A stretch of DNA of 64,000 nucleotides. Origin: an uncultured Ilyobacter sp. GTDB lineage: Bacteria; Fusobacteriota; Fusobacteriia; Fusobacteriales; Fusobacteriaceae. The DNA lies in assembly GCF_963663625.1 (NCBI RefSeq), contig NZ_OY760438.1, forward strand, positions 558,001 to 622,000. The letters are read 5' to 3'. The position numbers and the translations under genes were made by a program. The first letter of the stretch is position 1, and each line of letters begins with the position of its first letter. Positions 50,814-60,255 of this stretch are shown piece after piece. The notes under the pieces were generated by a model. That model made no database searches and had not been told where the DNA came from. It was given only the letters and a program-made list of their open reading frames with translations.

Positions 50814-51098
50814 ATGAGAATAGGGGTCATGAATTGTAAGGGATGCAGATATAGTGAGTACGACTCAGATATTGCTTTTGAAAAAATTAAAAATTATTTT
50901 AATAAGGATATTTTTATATCTGAAGAAGATTCAGATATTGCAGACATATGGCTTCTAATATCTAAGTGTTCTAACCCATGTATGGATCATAGTGCCTTAA
51001 AAAGCTCTCTAGGGAAATTGTTTATAATGGATGAAAAGGATGCTGATAAAGCCATCTATATGATAGAGAAGTTGAGAAAAAATTTTAATGTTAGTTGA
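50814..51098 (+). CDS. Hypothetical 94-residue protein with a cysteine motif
   Basis: Not recognised. It begins MRIGVMNCKGCRYSEYD, then a mixed alpha/beta pattern with ADIWLLISKCSNPCMDHSAL and a C-terminal helix. Four cysteines (two CxxC-like or CxxxC pairs) could hold a metal. GGGGCGG precedes the ATG by about six bases, and a terminator follows, so it is a real single-gene unit. Confidence 0.55.
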   Translation: MRIGVMNCKGCRYSEYDSDIAFEKIKNYFNKDIFISEEDSDIADIWLLISKCSNPCMDHSALKSSLGKLFIMDEKDADKAIYMIEKLRKNFNVS

Positions 51099-51114
51099 AT
51101 AATGATATATTGTG

Positions 51115-51164
51115 AGAGACCTGTGAGTGAAGCTTTTAAAAAGTTTTACTTACAGGTCTTTTCA
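51115..51164 (+). terminator. Terminator after the 94-residue protein gene
   Basis: AGACCTGT (51117) and ACAGGTCT (51152) enclose a further imperfect stem AGTGAA/TTTACT, followed by TTTTC. Confidence 0.7.
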
Positions 51165-51223
51165 CATAAAGGATAAAACAAAATTTTCTGAGTATATTAG
51201 ATGTATTTTGATTTTAAGATGAA

Positions 51224-51721
51224 TTAAAGGGACAATAATTTTAAAATTTCTTTATTGAGGGATTCATAGCCTTCATAAGACAGGTGAAGTCCATCTGTAT
51301 AGAAAGAAGAATTCAAAGAAAATTCTTCATCAAAGAGAGACTTAGAAAAATCAAAAAAACATACTCTGTTTTTCTCTTCTAGTCCCTCTATAAAACTATT
51401 TACCTGAGAAATTTTCATATTGATCTCGTCATCTCCTTCTATCGGGAGGACGCCTAGCAACATTATCTCTTCAAAATTTTCTTTCAGGGAAGACACTATT
51501 TTTTTATAAAATTCATAAACTTTTTCAATGGGAAATCTCATCAGTATATCGTTGATCCCAGCCATTAGGACAACTTTGTCAGCCTCTATACTTTTTACCT
51601 CATCGATTCTCCAAAAAATATCCCTTGTGGTATCTCCGGCCACTCCCATATTTATTATGTTTTTGTCTATCAGTGGATTCCACTCAGTTATGCTATCTCC
51701 TAGCATGATAGTTTTTTTCAT
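51224..51721 (-). CDS. SGNH/GDSL-type esterase
   Basis: A 165-residue hydrolase with the four SGNH blocks: catalytic Ser in IMLGDSITEWN, Gly in VAGDTTRDI, Asn in MAGINDILMR, and the Asp-His pair in DGLHLSYEGYESL. It has no signal peptide, so it works in the cytoplasm. Its start overlaps the end of the uracil-DNA glycosylase-like gene by four bases. The substrate is unknown. Confidence 0.85.
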   Translation of the reverse strand: MKKTIMLGDSITEWNPLIDKNIINMGVAGDTTRDIFWRIDEVKSIEADKVVLMAGINDILMRFPIEKVYEFYKKIVSSLKENFEEIMLLGVLPIEGDDEINMKISQVNSFIEGLEEKNRVCFFDFSKSLFDEEFSLNSSFYTDGLHLSYEGYESLNKEILKLLSL

Positions 51722-52464
51722 AATTCCACCTCATCTATCCAGTTTATATCTTTTTTGGTCTCACTGAAAGAGCTTCCATTTAAAAAATCTTGAGGGTTGT
51801 ACAACTTTCCGCAGATGGCAGGATGATTATGCTTTATGATCTTTCCAGAGACGATAAATTTTTCAAACTTCTGAGCCTTTCCTCCCCACAGAAGATAAGT
51901 GAGCGCTGGATTTCGTTCTCCTATAAATCCAAGTAGTTTTTCTGTAAAAAACTTCCATAGATTTATATGTGCTCCTGCTTTTCCTGTCTTTGTGGTAAGT
52001 GCAGTATTTAGAAATATTACTCCCTCGTTAGCCCATTTTTTGAATATTTTATCTGGTGGCAGGAGTCTAAAGTCTCCTTTGTTGATCTTTTCTCTCAGTT
52101 CTTCCATGCTCAATATATCGCCGTAATAACTTTTGTACAAGAGTTTCAGCATGTTTTTAAGGGATGTATTGACCCTTGTGTCTCCCCAAGAATCAAAGGG
52201 AACTTCAAATGATAAACCGGTGGCTATACCTTTTTGTGGGTAGGGATCCATTCCTAGAAGAAGAACCTTAGCATTGTTCAGGTCGTATCTGAACACTTTG
52301 AAAATATCCTCTTTTCTAGGGGTGTAATCCTTCCCTATAGTATTAAAAATTTCCTCTATGAACTCTACTGTTCTGCCATCAAAAAACTCATAATAAGAGG
52401 GGTGTATTTTATTTTCAGATAAAAAAAATTCTCTTTTCAAATTGAGCCTCCCTGTGGACAACAT
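51718..52464 (-). CDS. Uracil-DNA glycosylase-like protein (divergent family 1)
   Basis: A 248-residue protein with the family 1 UDG layout. The water-activating motif reads LLLGMDPYPQKGIATGLSF, where typical Ung has GQDPYH, so the Gln is Met and the His is Pro. FLNTALTT matches the uracil-binding block, and the DNA-intercalating motif is HNHPAICGK where HPS is usual. It may remove uracil or a related damaged base; the altered motif makes the exact substrate uncertain. Start is preceded by a weak site. Confidence 0.72.
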   Translation of the reverse strand: MLSTGRLNLKREFFLSENKIHPSYYEFFDGRTVEFIEEIFNTIGKDYTPRKEDIFKVFRYDLNNAKVLLLGMDPYPQKGIATGLSFEVPFDSWGDTRVNTSLKNMLKLLYKSYYGDILSMEELREKINKGDFRLLPPDKIFKKWANEGVIFLNTALTTKTGKAGAHINLWKFFTEKLLGFIGERNPALTYLLWGGKAQKFEKFIVSGKIIKHNHPAICGKLYNPQDFLNGSSFSETKKDINWIDEVEL

Positions 52465-52487
52465 ATTATTCCCTGAGTATGGAAATA

Positions 52488-53285
52488 TTATCTGTATTTG
52501 TGATTTAGAGCTTTTATCATAGCAAAAGTTTCCAAATCAATCTCACCGCTGATATTTTTTGGTCTGAAATGCAGCTGGAAAGCTTTCAGAATTTTTTTAT
52601 CTTTTTCACTCCATTCACCAGAGACCTCCATATCATAGCCATATCTTTTGAACTCGGACTGGATATTCTCTGTAGAGTATATTCCAAAGATGGCAGAATC
52701 ATAATAAAAATTAAAGTCTATAGAATCGTACCAAGCCCCTATACCAAATTCACGGTGCAGTCTTTCCCAGGGGAACAACGGACCCGGATCTATCTTTCGA
52801 CCGGGAGATATATCAGAATGACCCAGGATATTTTTAGGTTCTATTTTATACTTTTTAGATAATTTTTTTATTAAATATGCTGTTTTTCTTATCTGAGATT
52901 CATGGAATGGGTGGAGCTTTAATCCGCCCTCTGTTTCTGAAACTCCTAGATTTACAATCTCTATTCCTATAGAGGTGTCATTCAGGTTGCTCCTTCCTTG
53001 GAAACTGCTAATTCCAGCATGCCAAGCTCTTTCGTTTTCAGGAACAAGCTGAAATATCGGATCCCATTTATGGGTTGTTATGAGATAATGAGAGCTTACG
53101 TTTCCCTTTGTCAGAGTATCAATAGAAATCTTGTCATCGCAGGCAGTGTAGTGCAGGATTATAAATTTTACTCTTTGATTTTTACCCTTAGCAGTGTATG
53201 TTACATTGTCCACTTCATAATTAACCATACTACAGCCTGTCAAGATTATGGATATAACAACTATTATCAACTGCATCTCTTTCAC
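52488..53285 (-). CDS. N-acetylmuramoyl-L-alanine amidase, lipoprotein (AmiD-like)
   Basis: A 265-residue lipoprotein: residues 1-17 form a signal with the lipobox LTGC. The Amidase_2 domain has FIILHYTACDD, SSHYLIT, RAWHAGISSFQGR and LGHSDISPGRKIDPG, with zinc ligands His in ILHYTA and GHSD. A small peptidoglycan-binding-like domain ends the protein (SEKDKKILKAFQLHF). It cleaves the amide between muramic acid and the stem peptide, most likely in wall recycling. It is a single-gene unit. Confidence 0.87.
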   Translation of the reverse strand: MKEMQLIIVVISIILTGCSMVNYEVDNVTYTAKGKNQRVKFIILHYTACDDKISIDTLTKGNVSSHYLITTHKWDPIFQLVPENERAWHAGISSFQGRSNLNDTSIGIEIVNLGVSETEGGLKLHPFHESQIRKTAYLIKKLSKKYKIEPKNILGHSDISPGRKIDPGPLFPWERLHREFGIGAWYDSIDFNFYYDSAIFGIYSTENIQSEFKRYGYDMEVSGEWSEKDKKILKAFQLHFRPKNISGEIDLETFAMIKALNHKYR

Positions 53286-53395
53286 CTCATTTATAATGAA
53301 ACCTTTAGTTGATTATATCATGTAAAGGCCAGTTGAGTTAAGGTGTTAGAGAAATTTAATTGTTTTTACAGAGATAAAAGTGGCATGAATCTTAT

Positions 53396-54238
53396 TTAAG
53401 ATTTTAAGATTTTAAGATTTTTCATACTTATATCAAGTGCTTTTACAGAGTGAGTCAGTTTTCCCATAGAGATATAATCTATTTTTAATCCTTTTAGTCT
53501 TTGGAACCTCTCTATGTCGATATTTCCAGATACTTCTATAATGGCTCTGCCGTTAATATAATCTACACACTCTTTAAGAAGCTCATCCTCCATGTTGTCT
53601 AGCATAATAATATCTGCGCCTGCTTCAAGGCCCTCCTTAACATGTTCCAAATTCTCTGCTTCTACCTCTATTTTTTTTATAAAAGGATGTTTTTTTCTTA
53701 TACTCTCTACAGCTTTTTTTATGCTTCCAGCGGCCAGAATGTGGTTATCCTTTATCATGGCCATATCTGAGAGATCAAAACGATGGTTGAATCCTCCACC
53801 AGTGAGGACCGAATATTTTTCCAGATATCTTAGTCCAGGCGTGGTTTTCCTGGTATCCATTACTTTTATTCCATGTTCTTTAAGTATTTCAGAAGCTTTA
53901 TATGCCTCAGTGGCTATTCCGGACATTCTCTGCAGAAGATTCAGTGCGACCCTTTCCCCAGATAAGAGTACTCTAGTGCTTCCCCTAAGCTGTGCTATGA
54001 GCTCTCCTTTATTGACAATCTCTCCCTCTTTCTTTAAAAACTTTATCTCCACGTCACCCAAAATTTGAAAAACCCTTGAAAAAACCTTTAATCCGCAGAT
54101 TTTGCCATCTTCTTTTACTATCACTTCCACCTCGGCCTGGCTTTCTTCAGAGGTGATGCTATTTGTGGTTATATCATCATAGGCCCTGTCCTCTAAGAGG
54201 GCTTTTTTTATTAGACTATCAATAAGGACGTAATTCAT
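53396..54238 (-). CDS. nadC: Nicotinate-nucleotide pyrophosphorylase (quinolinate phosphoribosyltransferase)
   Basis: A 280-residue enzyme that joins quinolinate to PRPP, giving nicotinate mononucleotide. Signatures are GERVALNLLQRMSGIAT, DTRKTTPGLRYLEKYSVLTGG (catalytic and substrate contacts), HRFDLSDMAMIKDNHI and ADIIMLDNM. It is the last of the nadA-nadB-nadC operon and overlaps nadB by 20 bases. Confidence 0.94.
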   Translation of the reverse strand: MNYVLIDSLIKKALLEDRAYDDITTNSITSEESQAEVEVIVKEDGKICGLKVFSRVFQILGDVEIKFLKKEGEIVNKGELIAQLRGSTRVLLSGERVALNLLQRMSGIATEAYKASEILKEHGIKVMDTRKTTPGLRYLEKYSVLTGGGFNHRFDLSDMAMIKDNHILAAGSIKKAVESIRKKHPFIKKIEVEAENLEHVKEGLEAGADIIMLDNMEDELLKECVDYINGRAIIEVSGNIDIERFQRLKGLKIDYISMGKLTHSVKALDISMKNLKILKS

Positions 54239-55487
54239 TTTTAAGATCTCCCCTATGTTCTATTATAATTTTTCTTGCAGTTTCTTCAGGACACCACGTA
54301 TATTCAGAGGCTGGTTTTTCCATTAGACTAATATTATTGATATGAATATTGATATCTGAGGCAGCTTTTCTCCCAAAGACTAATCCTTCCAGAAGAGAGT
54401 TGCTGGCCAAACGGTTTTTTCCGTGAAGGCCTGTACATGCAGCTTCTCCTACTACATACAGATGCTGGCAGCTTGATCTTCCTGAGAGATCTGTTTTTAT
54501 TCCCCCCATGAAATAGTGCTGTGCTGGGCTTATAGGCAGAAGATCCGAGGTTATATCATATCCTCTTTCAAAGCACTCCCTGTATATACCTTCAAATCTC
54601 TTTTTGATATATAGAGCATCTAGAACAGTGGCATCTAAATATACATGATCCTTGCTGCTGTTTTTCCTTTCTATAATTGCTTCTACTACTTTATCCCTGG
54701 GGAGTAGCTCGTCTACAAATCTTTTTCCGCTGGCGTCTCTTATGACAGCACCTTCTCCCCTCAGGGCTTCAGAAAGTAAAAACAGCCTGTTTTTACTGGG
54801 GTTATCTAAGGCCGTAGGATGTAGCTGGATACACTCAATATCTTTTGTTTCCAGATTGTGTCTTTTGGCAAGGGCCAAAGCCACCCCCTTTATATTTTCA
54901 CGATTTGTGGAATTTTTAAACAGCCCCCCTATACCCCCTGTGGCCAATACCACAACTTTTGAATCAACTGAAAACTTTCCATTTTTGCCTTTAAAAATTC
55001 CACCGTGGACAGAATTTCCAGATATCTTGAGGTCTAAAAGTTCACTATCTTCGATAATAGTTATATTTTTTCTTTTTTCAATGTTTTCAATTAGAGTTTC
55101 CATGATCATTTTCCCGGTTTCAGATCCATGAAAAAGTATTCTTTCTTTGCTGTGGGCGGCCTCCTTTGTAAATTTTAGATTTCCTCTTTCATCCTTTTGG
55201 AACTCAGCTCCCATCTCAATCAAACTTTTGATATTTTTCCAAGACTCTTTGGCGACCAACTCCAGAGTTTCACGATTATTTTTATGATGCCCGGCAGTAA
55301 GTGTGTCTTCTATAAATGATGGTTCGTCACCGGGCATTACGGTGGTTATTCCACCCTGAGCCAGGTAGGAGTTGCAGTCTCGTATTTTAGAATTTGTAAT
55401 GACAATTATGTTCAAGTCTTCTTTTAATTGTAGGGATGTATAGAGCCCCCCTATACCAGTACCTACTATCAATACATCTGCCTTCAA
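54219..55487 (-). CDS. nadB: L-aspartate oxidase
   Basis: A 422-residue flavoprotein that oxidises aspartate to iminoaspartate for quinolinate synthesis. The FAD motif is ADVLIVGTGIGGLYTSLQL; SYLAQGGITTVM, GHHKNNRETLELV, HGSETGKMIMETL and EAACTGLHGKNRLASNSLLE are characteristic. TTG at 55487 is chosen as start (GAGAGGTGAG about ten bases upstream); a 20-residue longer frame would overlap nadA by 59 bases. It has the anaerobe's usual short C-terminus. Confidence 0.92.
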   Translation of the reverse strand: MKADVLIVGTGIGGLYTSLQLKEDLNIIVITNSKIRDCNSYLAQGGITTVMPGDEPSFIEDTLTAGHHKNNRETLELVAKESWKNIKSLIEMGAEFQKDERGNLKFTKEAAHSKERILFHGSETGKMIMETLIENIEKRKNITIIEDSELLDLKISGNSVHGGIFKGKNGKFSVDSKVVVLATGGIGGLFKNSTNRENIKGVALALAKRHNLETKDIECIQLHPTALDNPSKNRLFLLSEALRGEGAVIRDASGKRFVDELLPRDKVVEAIIERKNSSKDHVYLDATVLDALYIKKRFEGIYRECFERGYDITSDLLPISPAQHYFMGGIKTDLSGRSSCQHLYVVGEAACTGLHGKNRLASNSLLEGLVFGRKAASDINIHINNISLMEKPASEYTWCPEETARKIIIEHRGDLKNELRPY

Positions 55488-55488
55488 G

Positions 55489-56406
55489 TTACTCACCTCT
55501 CGGTCTTGAAAATAAAAGCATGTTATTAAGTGCCTTTGCGGCCTCATTTACTGTTTTATCATCTAATACAATCTCTCCAGTCATTGTTTCTAGAGACTCT
55601 AAAATTGTCTCAGGAAATATCTTTTTCATAGCCATGCAAAGCATTGGAAGAAAAAAGAATTCTTTCTCGGGATTGTCTTTTCTTAGTTGATGATAGATAC
55701 CCTTTTCAGTTACCACCAGAAACCTTTTGTTACTGCTTTTTTTAATATAAGAGAGTATTCCGCTGGTACTTCCTACATAATGAGCCATGTTCCTAACATC
55801 TTTTCTACATTCTGGATGGGCTGTTATGATGAGGTCTCTTCCGTTTTCAATTAGAGCTTTTTCTAGATCTGATATTTTTACTGCATCGTGGATATTACAG
55901 CATCCATCCCAGGGGATTATTTTTTTGTGAGGAACTTGTTCCTGGACATAACTAGCCAGATTTTTATCAGGGACAAACAATATATTCTCTGCATCCAGGT
56001 TATTTATTATATTTTCTACACTAGATGACGTACAGCATACGTCAGAGACGGTCTTTACAGCACTAGAAGAGTTTACATATGTCACTACTTTTACATCAGG
56101 ATGCTTGTCCTTGTATTGCAGTATCTCTTCAGGAGTTGCCATATATTCCATGCAGCATGGAGCTTCTGTGTAACATGGAAACAGCACGGTTTTTTCCGGT
56201 GAAAGAATTTTTGCACTTTCAGCCATGAAACGGACTCCACAAAACACAATTACATCTGCATCTGATTCTTTTCCCACCTGAGCCAGATAAAAAGAGTCCC
56301 CTACATAATCGGCGATATCCTGTACATCCCCTCTTTGATAATAGTGTGCAAGAATGATCACATTTTTATCTTTTTTCAATTTTTTTATCTTTTCTATCAT
56401 ATCCAA
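55489..56406 (-). CDS. nadA: Quinolinate synthase
   Basis: A 305-residue [4Fe-4S] enzyme that condenses iminoaspartate with dihydroxyacetone phosphate. Signatures are NVIILAHYYQRGDVQDIADYVG, IVFCGVRFMAESAKIL, FPCYTEAPCCMEYM, TYVNSSSAVKTVSDVCCTSS and ITAHPECRKDV. The three cluster cysteines are among those in FCGV, VCCTSS and HPEC. First gene of the nad operon, two bases from nadB. Confidence 0.94.
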   Translation of the reverse strand: MDMIEKIKKLKKDKNVIILAHYYQRGDVQDIADYVGDSFYLAQVGKESDADVIVFCGVRFMAESAKILSPEKTVLFPCYTEAPCCMEYMATPEEILQYKDKHPDVKVVTYVNSSSAVKTVSDVCCTSSSVENIINNLDAENILFVPDKNLASYVQEQVPHKKIIPWDGCCNIHDAVKISDLEKALIENGRDLIITAHPECRKDVRNMAHYVGSTSGILSYIKKSSNKRFLVVTEKGIYHQLRKDNPEKEFFFLPMLCMAMKKIFPETILESLETMTGEIVLDDKTVNEAAKALNNMLLFSRPRGE

Positions 56407-57049
56407 AACTCGTTTCCCCCTTTGAAATTATTGACCTTTGTGGAAGATATTAACATTTGGTAAAATATAATTCAACATTAAATATTTATTTCACAATAAA
56501 AAATTACAGAGTTTATGAAAAGAATAGAAGTTCTAAATTTTTTTTGAAAATAAATTTTATGATGAACCAAACTTTCACTAAGTTAGAGGTTGATTTACAG
56601 AAAAAAGCATAAAAATTATTTTCATCATTTCAAAATCTTTTAAAATTAGGCTTTAAAAATGAATTTTTATTCATCAATAGATTGAAATTTGCTGTTGGAA
56701 TTTAGGTTAAAAAAAACCACACATTATAAAGTGAAAAAAATAACTTTATTAACTGTATCAAGTATATATATTAATGTTATAAACATTAATAATTTAGGTT
56801 CTTAATGAAAAATCTTTTAAATAATCATTTTCACTCTTAAATAGTATTTAAAATTCAGAAAAAAAACTTAAAGTTCTATAAAAAAACTATTTCATATAAA
56901 AAATTCCTTGCAGTTCATGACGTTATTTTGCATTTCATGTTCATTTAAAATCCTTTTGGGTCATATTCGTTTATTCTGTACTTATAATAGGGGTATAATT
57001 CCAATATAAGAAATATTAAAAATAAATTTAATAAAATGGAGGTAAAAAA
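56407..57049. other. AT-rich intergenic region upstream of cstA
   Basis: About 640 bases with no gene or clear RNA. Near the right end are two TATAAT boxes (56983-56988 and 56994-56999), 50-65 bases before the cstA start. Neither has a well-matched -35 box. The rest shows only runs of A and T. Confidence 0.4.
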
Positions 57050-58453
57050 ATGATAACTTTTTTAATTGCCCTGGCAACTCTGATTGGTGGTTATTTTATC
57101 TATGGAAAGGTAGTTGAAAATGCTTTCGGAATTGACGAAAATAATGCTACTCCTGCGACGAAACTAGCCGATGGTGTTGACTATGTTGAGCTTGACTGGA
57201 AAAAAGCTTTCCTTATACAGTTTCTAAATATCGCTGGATTAGGACCTATATTTGGTGCGGTGGCAGGAGCTCTTTGGGGACCAGCTGCATTTCTCTGGAT
57301 TGTATTTGGATGTATTTTTGCAGGGTCGGTGCATGACTATCTAGCTGGGATGCTTTCTCTTAGACATGACGGAGCTACGATAGCTGAGATAGTAGGTAAG
57401 TATCTTGGTACTAGTGCAAAAAATGTAATGAGAGTATTCTCTGTTGTTTTACTTATATTGGTGGGAGTGGTTTTTGTAGTAGGGCCTGCAGGAATATTGA
57501 CAAGCATTGTACCTGGAGTGGGTAAAATGACTTGGGTTGCACTCATTATAATTTACTATATAATCGCAACTATACTTCCAGTTGATAAATTAATCGGTAA
57601 GATTTATCCAATATTTGGTGCCTCTCTTATTATTATGGGATTAGGTATAGCCATTGGATTATTTGTAAAAGGGTATCAAATTCCTGAATTAACACTACAA
57701 AATTTAAATCCAAAAGGAACACCTTTTTACCCGTTTTTATTCATAACAATTGCATGTGGAGCTATATCTGGGTTCCATGCTACACAGTCTCCATTGATGG
57801 CTAGATGTATAAAAAATGAAAAAGAAGGTAAAAGAGTATTCTTTGGTTCTATGATAGCTGAAGGTATCATAGCTCTTATTTGGGCAGCAGCTGCCATGAC
57901 TTTCTTCGGAGGAACTGAGGGGCTTGCAGGAGCAGGATCAGCAGGAGTGGTTGTGAATACGATATCTAACTCTATGCTTGGAAAAGTCGGTGGAGCCTTA
58001 GCACTTTTAGGAGTAGTAGCTTGCCCGATAACATCTGGAGATACAGCATTCAGAAGTGCTAGACTTGCAATAGCAGATGCTACAAACTTCAAACAGGGGC
58101 CTATAAAAAATAGATTCCTTATAGCTATTCCTTTATTTGCAGTTGGAATTGCACTTTGCTTCATGGATTTTGGAATTATCTGGAGATACTTTGCATGGTC
58201 AAATCAGACACTTGCAACTATAGTTTTATGGGCCGGGGCTGTTTATTTAGCACAGAGAGGAAAGAACTTCTGGATAGCGGCAGTGCCTGGTACATTTATG
58301 ACTGCAGTTGTTACAACATATATAATAATTGCACCTGAAGGTTTAAAATTACCTACTACAATTGGGTATCCAGTAGGGATAGGATTTGCAGTGGCTTCAC
58401 TAGCTCTTTTCCTAAAAAATAGAAAAGTTCAGCCAGTTGGAGAAGTCGCTTAA
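57050..58453 (+). CDS. cstA: CstA-type carbon starvation / peptide or pyruvate transporter
   Basis: A 467-residue membrane protein with about 13 helices. It has the CstA signatures DYVELDWKKAFLIQFLNIAG, GPIFGAVAGALWGP, VHDYLAGMLSLRHDG and SGFHATQSPLMARC. The CstA family takes up peptides or pyruvate. It is the short form, without the long C-terminal part of E. coli CstA. ATGGAGG lies about nine bases before the start, and a terminator follows the stop. Confidence 0.87.
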   Translation: MITFLIALATLIGGYFIYGKVVENAFGIDENNATPATKLADGVDYVELDWKKAFLIQFLNIAGLGPIFGAVAGALWGPAAFLWIVFGCIFAGSVHDYLAGMLSLRHDGATIAEIVGKYLGTSAKNVMRVFSVVLLILVGVVFVVGPAGILTSIVPGVGKMTWVALIIIYYIIATILPVDKLIGKIYPIFGASLIIMGLGIAIGLFVKGYQIPELTLQNLNPKGTPFYPFLFITIACGAISGFHATQSPLMARCIKNEKEGKRVFFGSMIAEGIIALIWAAAAMTFFGGTEGLAGAGSAGVVVNTISNSMLGKVGGALALLGVVACPITSGDTAFRSARLAIADATNFKQGPIKNRFLIAIPLFAVGIALCFMDFGIIWRYFAWSNQTLATIVLWAGAVYLAQRGKNFWIAAVPGTFMTAVVTTYIIIAPEGLKLPTTIGYPVGIGFAVASLALFLKNRKVQPVGEVA

Positions 58454-58519
58454 TTATGCTTTATTTATAGTTTCTAATGGGACTTCACATAAACCCTTAG
58501 AAAATCTTATTTTCAACTA

Positions 58520-58558
58520 AAATGAAGAAGGGACACTTTCTGTGTCCCTTCTTCATTT
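58520..58558 (+). terminator. Terminator of cstA
   Basis: AAATGAAGAAGGGACAC and GTGTCCCTTCTTCATTT form a 17-base-pair stem with a T-run. It lies 67 bases after the stop. Confidence 0.9.
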
Positions 58559-58692
58559 TTTTGATTTTTTTAGAAAGATTTAACAATTCATTAAATTTAT
58601 CGTTAAAATAAAAAAAGATGATTTTTTGAAGGAACTAGACATAATTTTCAAATATAGTTTCTACGGTCTTACTAATGAAAGGGGATGAAAGA

Positions 58693-59757
58693 ATGGGAAA
58701 AGGATCTAAGAAGAAGATTAAAAAGGTTGGAGTGCCACCGGGAACCCTTCTTTATACCGGGGATAAAACTGTTGAAAAAATTAATATAGAATACTTTGTT
58801 TACGATGAAAAAGAATGCCAGGTTTTAAACTACAATACTTCAGACATTAATAAGCTAAATGCAGTAGATAATAAAGTAGTTTGGATAAATATTTTTGGAT
58901 TGACAGACGTAGGGTTTATAGAAAAAATTGGAGAAAAATTTAAGATCCATTCACTTATTTTGGAAGATATTCTTCATACTTCCCAAAGGCCCAAGATGGA
59001 AGAAGGGGAAGATTATCTTTTCATGGTTTTGAAAATGATAGGAGCTCCAAATGGCGGCAAAAGAATAGAGGAGGAGCAGGTGAGTCTTATTCTGAAGGAG
59101 GGGCTTGTTATCTCATTTCAAGAGCATATAGGAGATGTCTTTGATATAATAAGAGACAGGATCTTGAGTTCTAAGGGTAAGCTCAGAAAAAAGGGGACAG
59201 ATTACCTTTTCTACTCTTTACTGGACACGATGGTAGATAATTATTTCTTGATTTTAGAGGAATATGATAACAGACTCGAAGAGCTAAATACTGATGTCCT
59301 TGAGAGGCCAAAACCTGATCTATTAGATAATCTACAAAAGATAAGGAATGGTCTGAATAGCATGAAAAGAGACCTGTGGCCTTTGAGAGACGCCGTGGGT
59401 AAACTTGAAAAATATGAATCTGCAATGATTAGTAACAATACAAAGCTTTATATCCGAGATCTTTATGACCATACACTCCAGATAATAGATTTGATGGAGG
59501 GACTGAGGGATTCTCTAGGGAATATTTTTGAGCTCTACATGACAAGTATAAGCAACAAGATGAATGAAATTATGAAAACCCTCACTATCATTGCTACCAT
59601 TTTTATACCTCTTACTTTTATTGCGGGCATTTACGGTATGAATTTTGAGTATATGCCTGAACTTAAGTTTAAAATGGGATATCCTATTTTGATAATTTTT
59701 ATGGTCTTTATTTTTGTCGGTCTCATTGCTTTTTTTAGAAAGAAAAAATGGCTTTAA
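58693..59757 (+). CDS. corA: CorA-type magnesium/cobalt transporter
   Basis: A 354-residue protein with a long cytoplasmic domain and two C-terminal helices. The signature between them is IYGMNFEYMPEL (the YGMN motif of the channel mouth). DILHTSQRPKMEEGEDYLF and YDNRLEELNTDVLERP are also typical. It forms a pentameric Mg2+ channel. AAAGGGG lies eight bases before the ATG at 58693, so the ATG 18 bases earlier is less likely. Confidence 0.92.
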   Translation: MGKGSKKKIKKVGVPPGTLLYTGDKTVEKINIEYFVYDEKECQVLNYNTSDINKLNAVDNKVVWINIFGLTDVGFIEKIGEKFKIHSLILEDILHTSQRPKMEEGEDYLFMVLKMIGAPNGGKRIEEEQVSLILKEGLVISFQEHIGDVFDIIRDRILSSKGKLRKKGTDYLFYSLLDTMVDNYFLILEEYDNRLEELNTDVLERPKPDLLDNLQKIRNGLNSMKRDLWPLRDAVGKLEKYESAMISNNTKLYIRDLYDHTLQIIDLMEGLRDSLGNIFELYMTSISNKMNEIMKTLTIIATIFIPLTFIAGIYGMNFEYMPELKFKMGYPILIIFMVFIFVGLIAFFRKKKWL

Positions 59758-59762
59758 ATATG

Positions 59763-59813
59763 AAAAACAGATACCACAAGATCCTGTCATTATAGCCTTG
59801 TGGCATCTGTTTT
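59763..59813. terminator. Bidirectional terminator after corA
   Basis: AAACAGATACCACAAG (59765) and CTTGTGGCATCTGTTT (59798) pair over 15 of 16 positions, with T-rich ends. Confidence 0.8.
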
Positions 59814-59844
59814 ATGGGAAGTCTGTATAGACCGATTGAAAATT

Positions 59845-60228
59845 TTAACAAGTAGAGTGAAAAAGCCCCCCTATACGAAAGTTTTCATTGACTAACTCAT
59901 TATAAACTTCCACGGCCCTCTTTGTATCCAAGATATGGTACTGGATTTTATTCTTTTCCAAGAGCCTTATGGTAGAATCCATCACCCCTAAGCCCGAATA
60001 AACACCTCTAGACAGAACAATAACTTCGCACTCCTTCTCAATGAGCTCCATTATATCCTCCGGCTGTATCCCTGGAGAGTGTTCTGTACCTGTTTCAGAC
60101 CAATCCCATGACCTTGCACCGCCTGGATAAAGCTTGAAATCCTTTCCCACTCCGTATCCCTCTACTTCCATAGATCCCCATGAAAAGCTTAGTATTTTAG
60201 GTGAGATAAAATGCAGGTTATTTTTCAT
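59845..60228 (-). CDS. Mth938-like domain protein
   Basis: A 127-residue protein of the Mth938/DUF498 type. The pattern is ISPKILSFSWGSMEVEG, LYPGGARSWDW, GIQPEDIMELIE, VIVLSRGVYSGLGVMD then a helix and HILDTKRAVEVYNELV. The fold is known from structures; the biochemical role is not. It is 27 bases after the sixA-like gene end on the same strand. Confidence 0.78.
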   Translation of the reverse strand: MKNNLHFISPKILSFSWGSMEVEGYGVGKDFKLYPGGARSWDWSETGTEHSPGIQPEDIMELIEKECEVIVLSRGVYSGLGVMDSTIRLLEKNKIQYHILDTKRAVEVYNELVNENFRIGGLFHSTC

Positions 60229-60255
60229 AATTTTACTCCTTTATAAATTTTCATA

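Noticed and set aside
53592..54068. A 158-codon plus-strand frame opposite nadC
   Set aside because: Shadow of nadC; its composition is that of an antisense reading (serine- and phenylalanine-rich).
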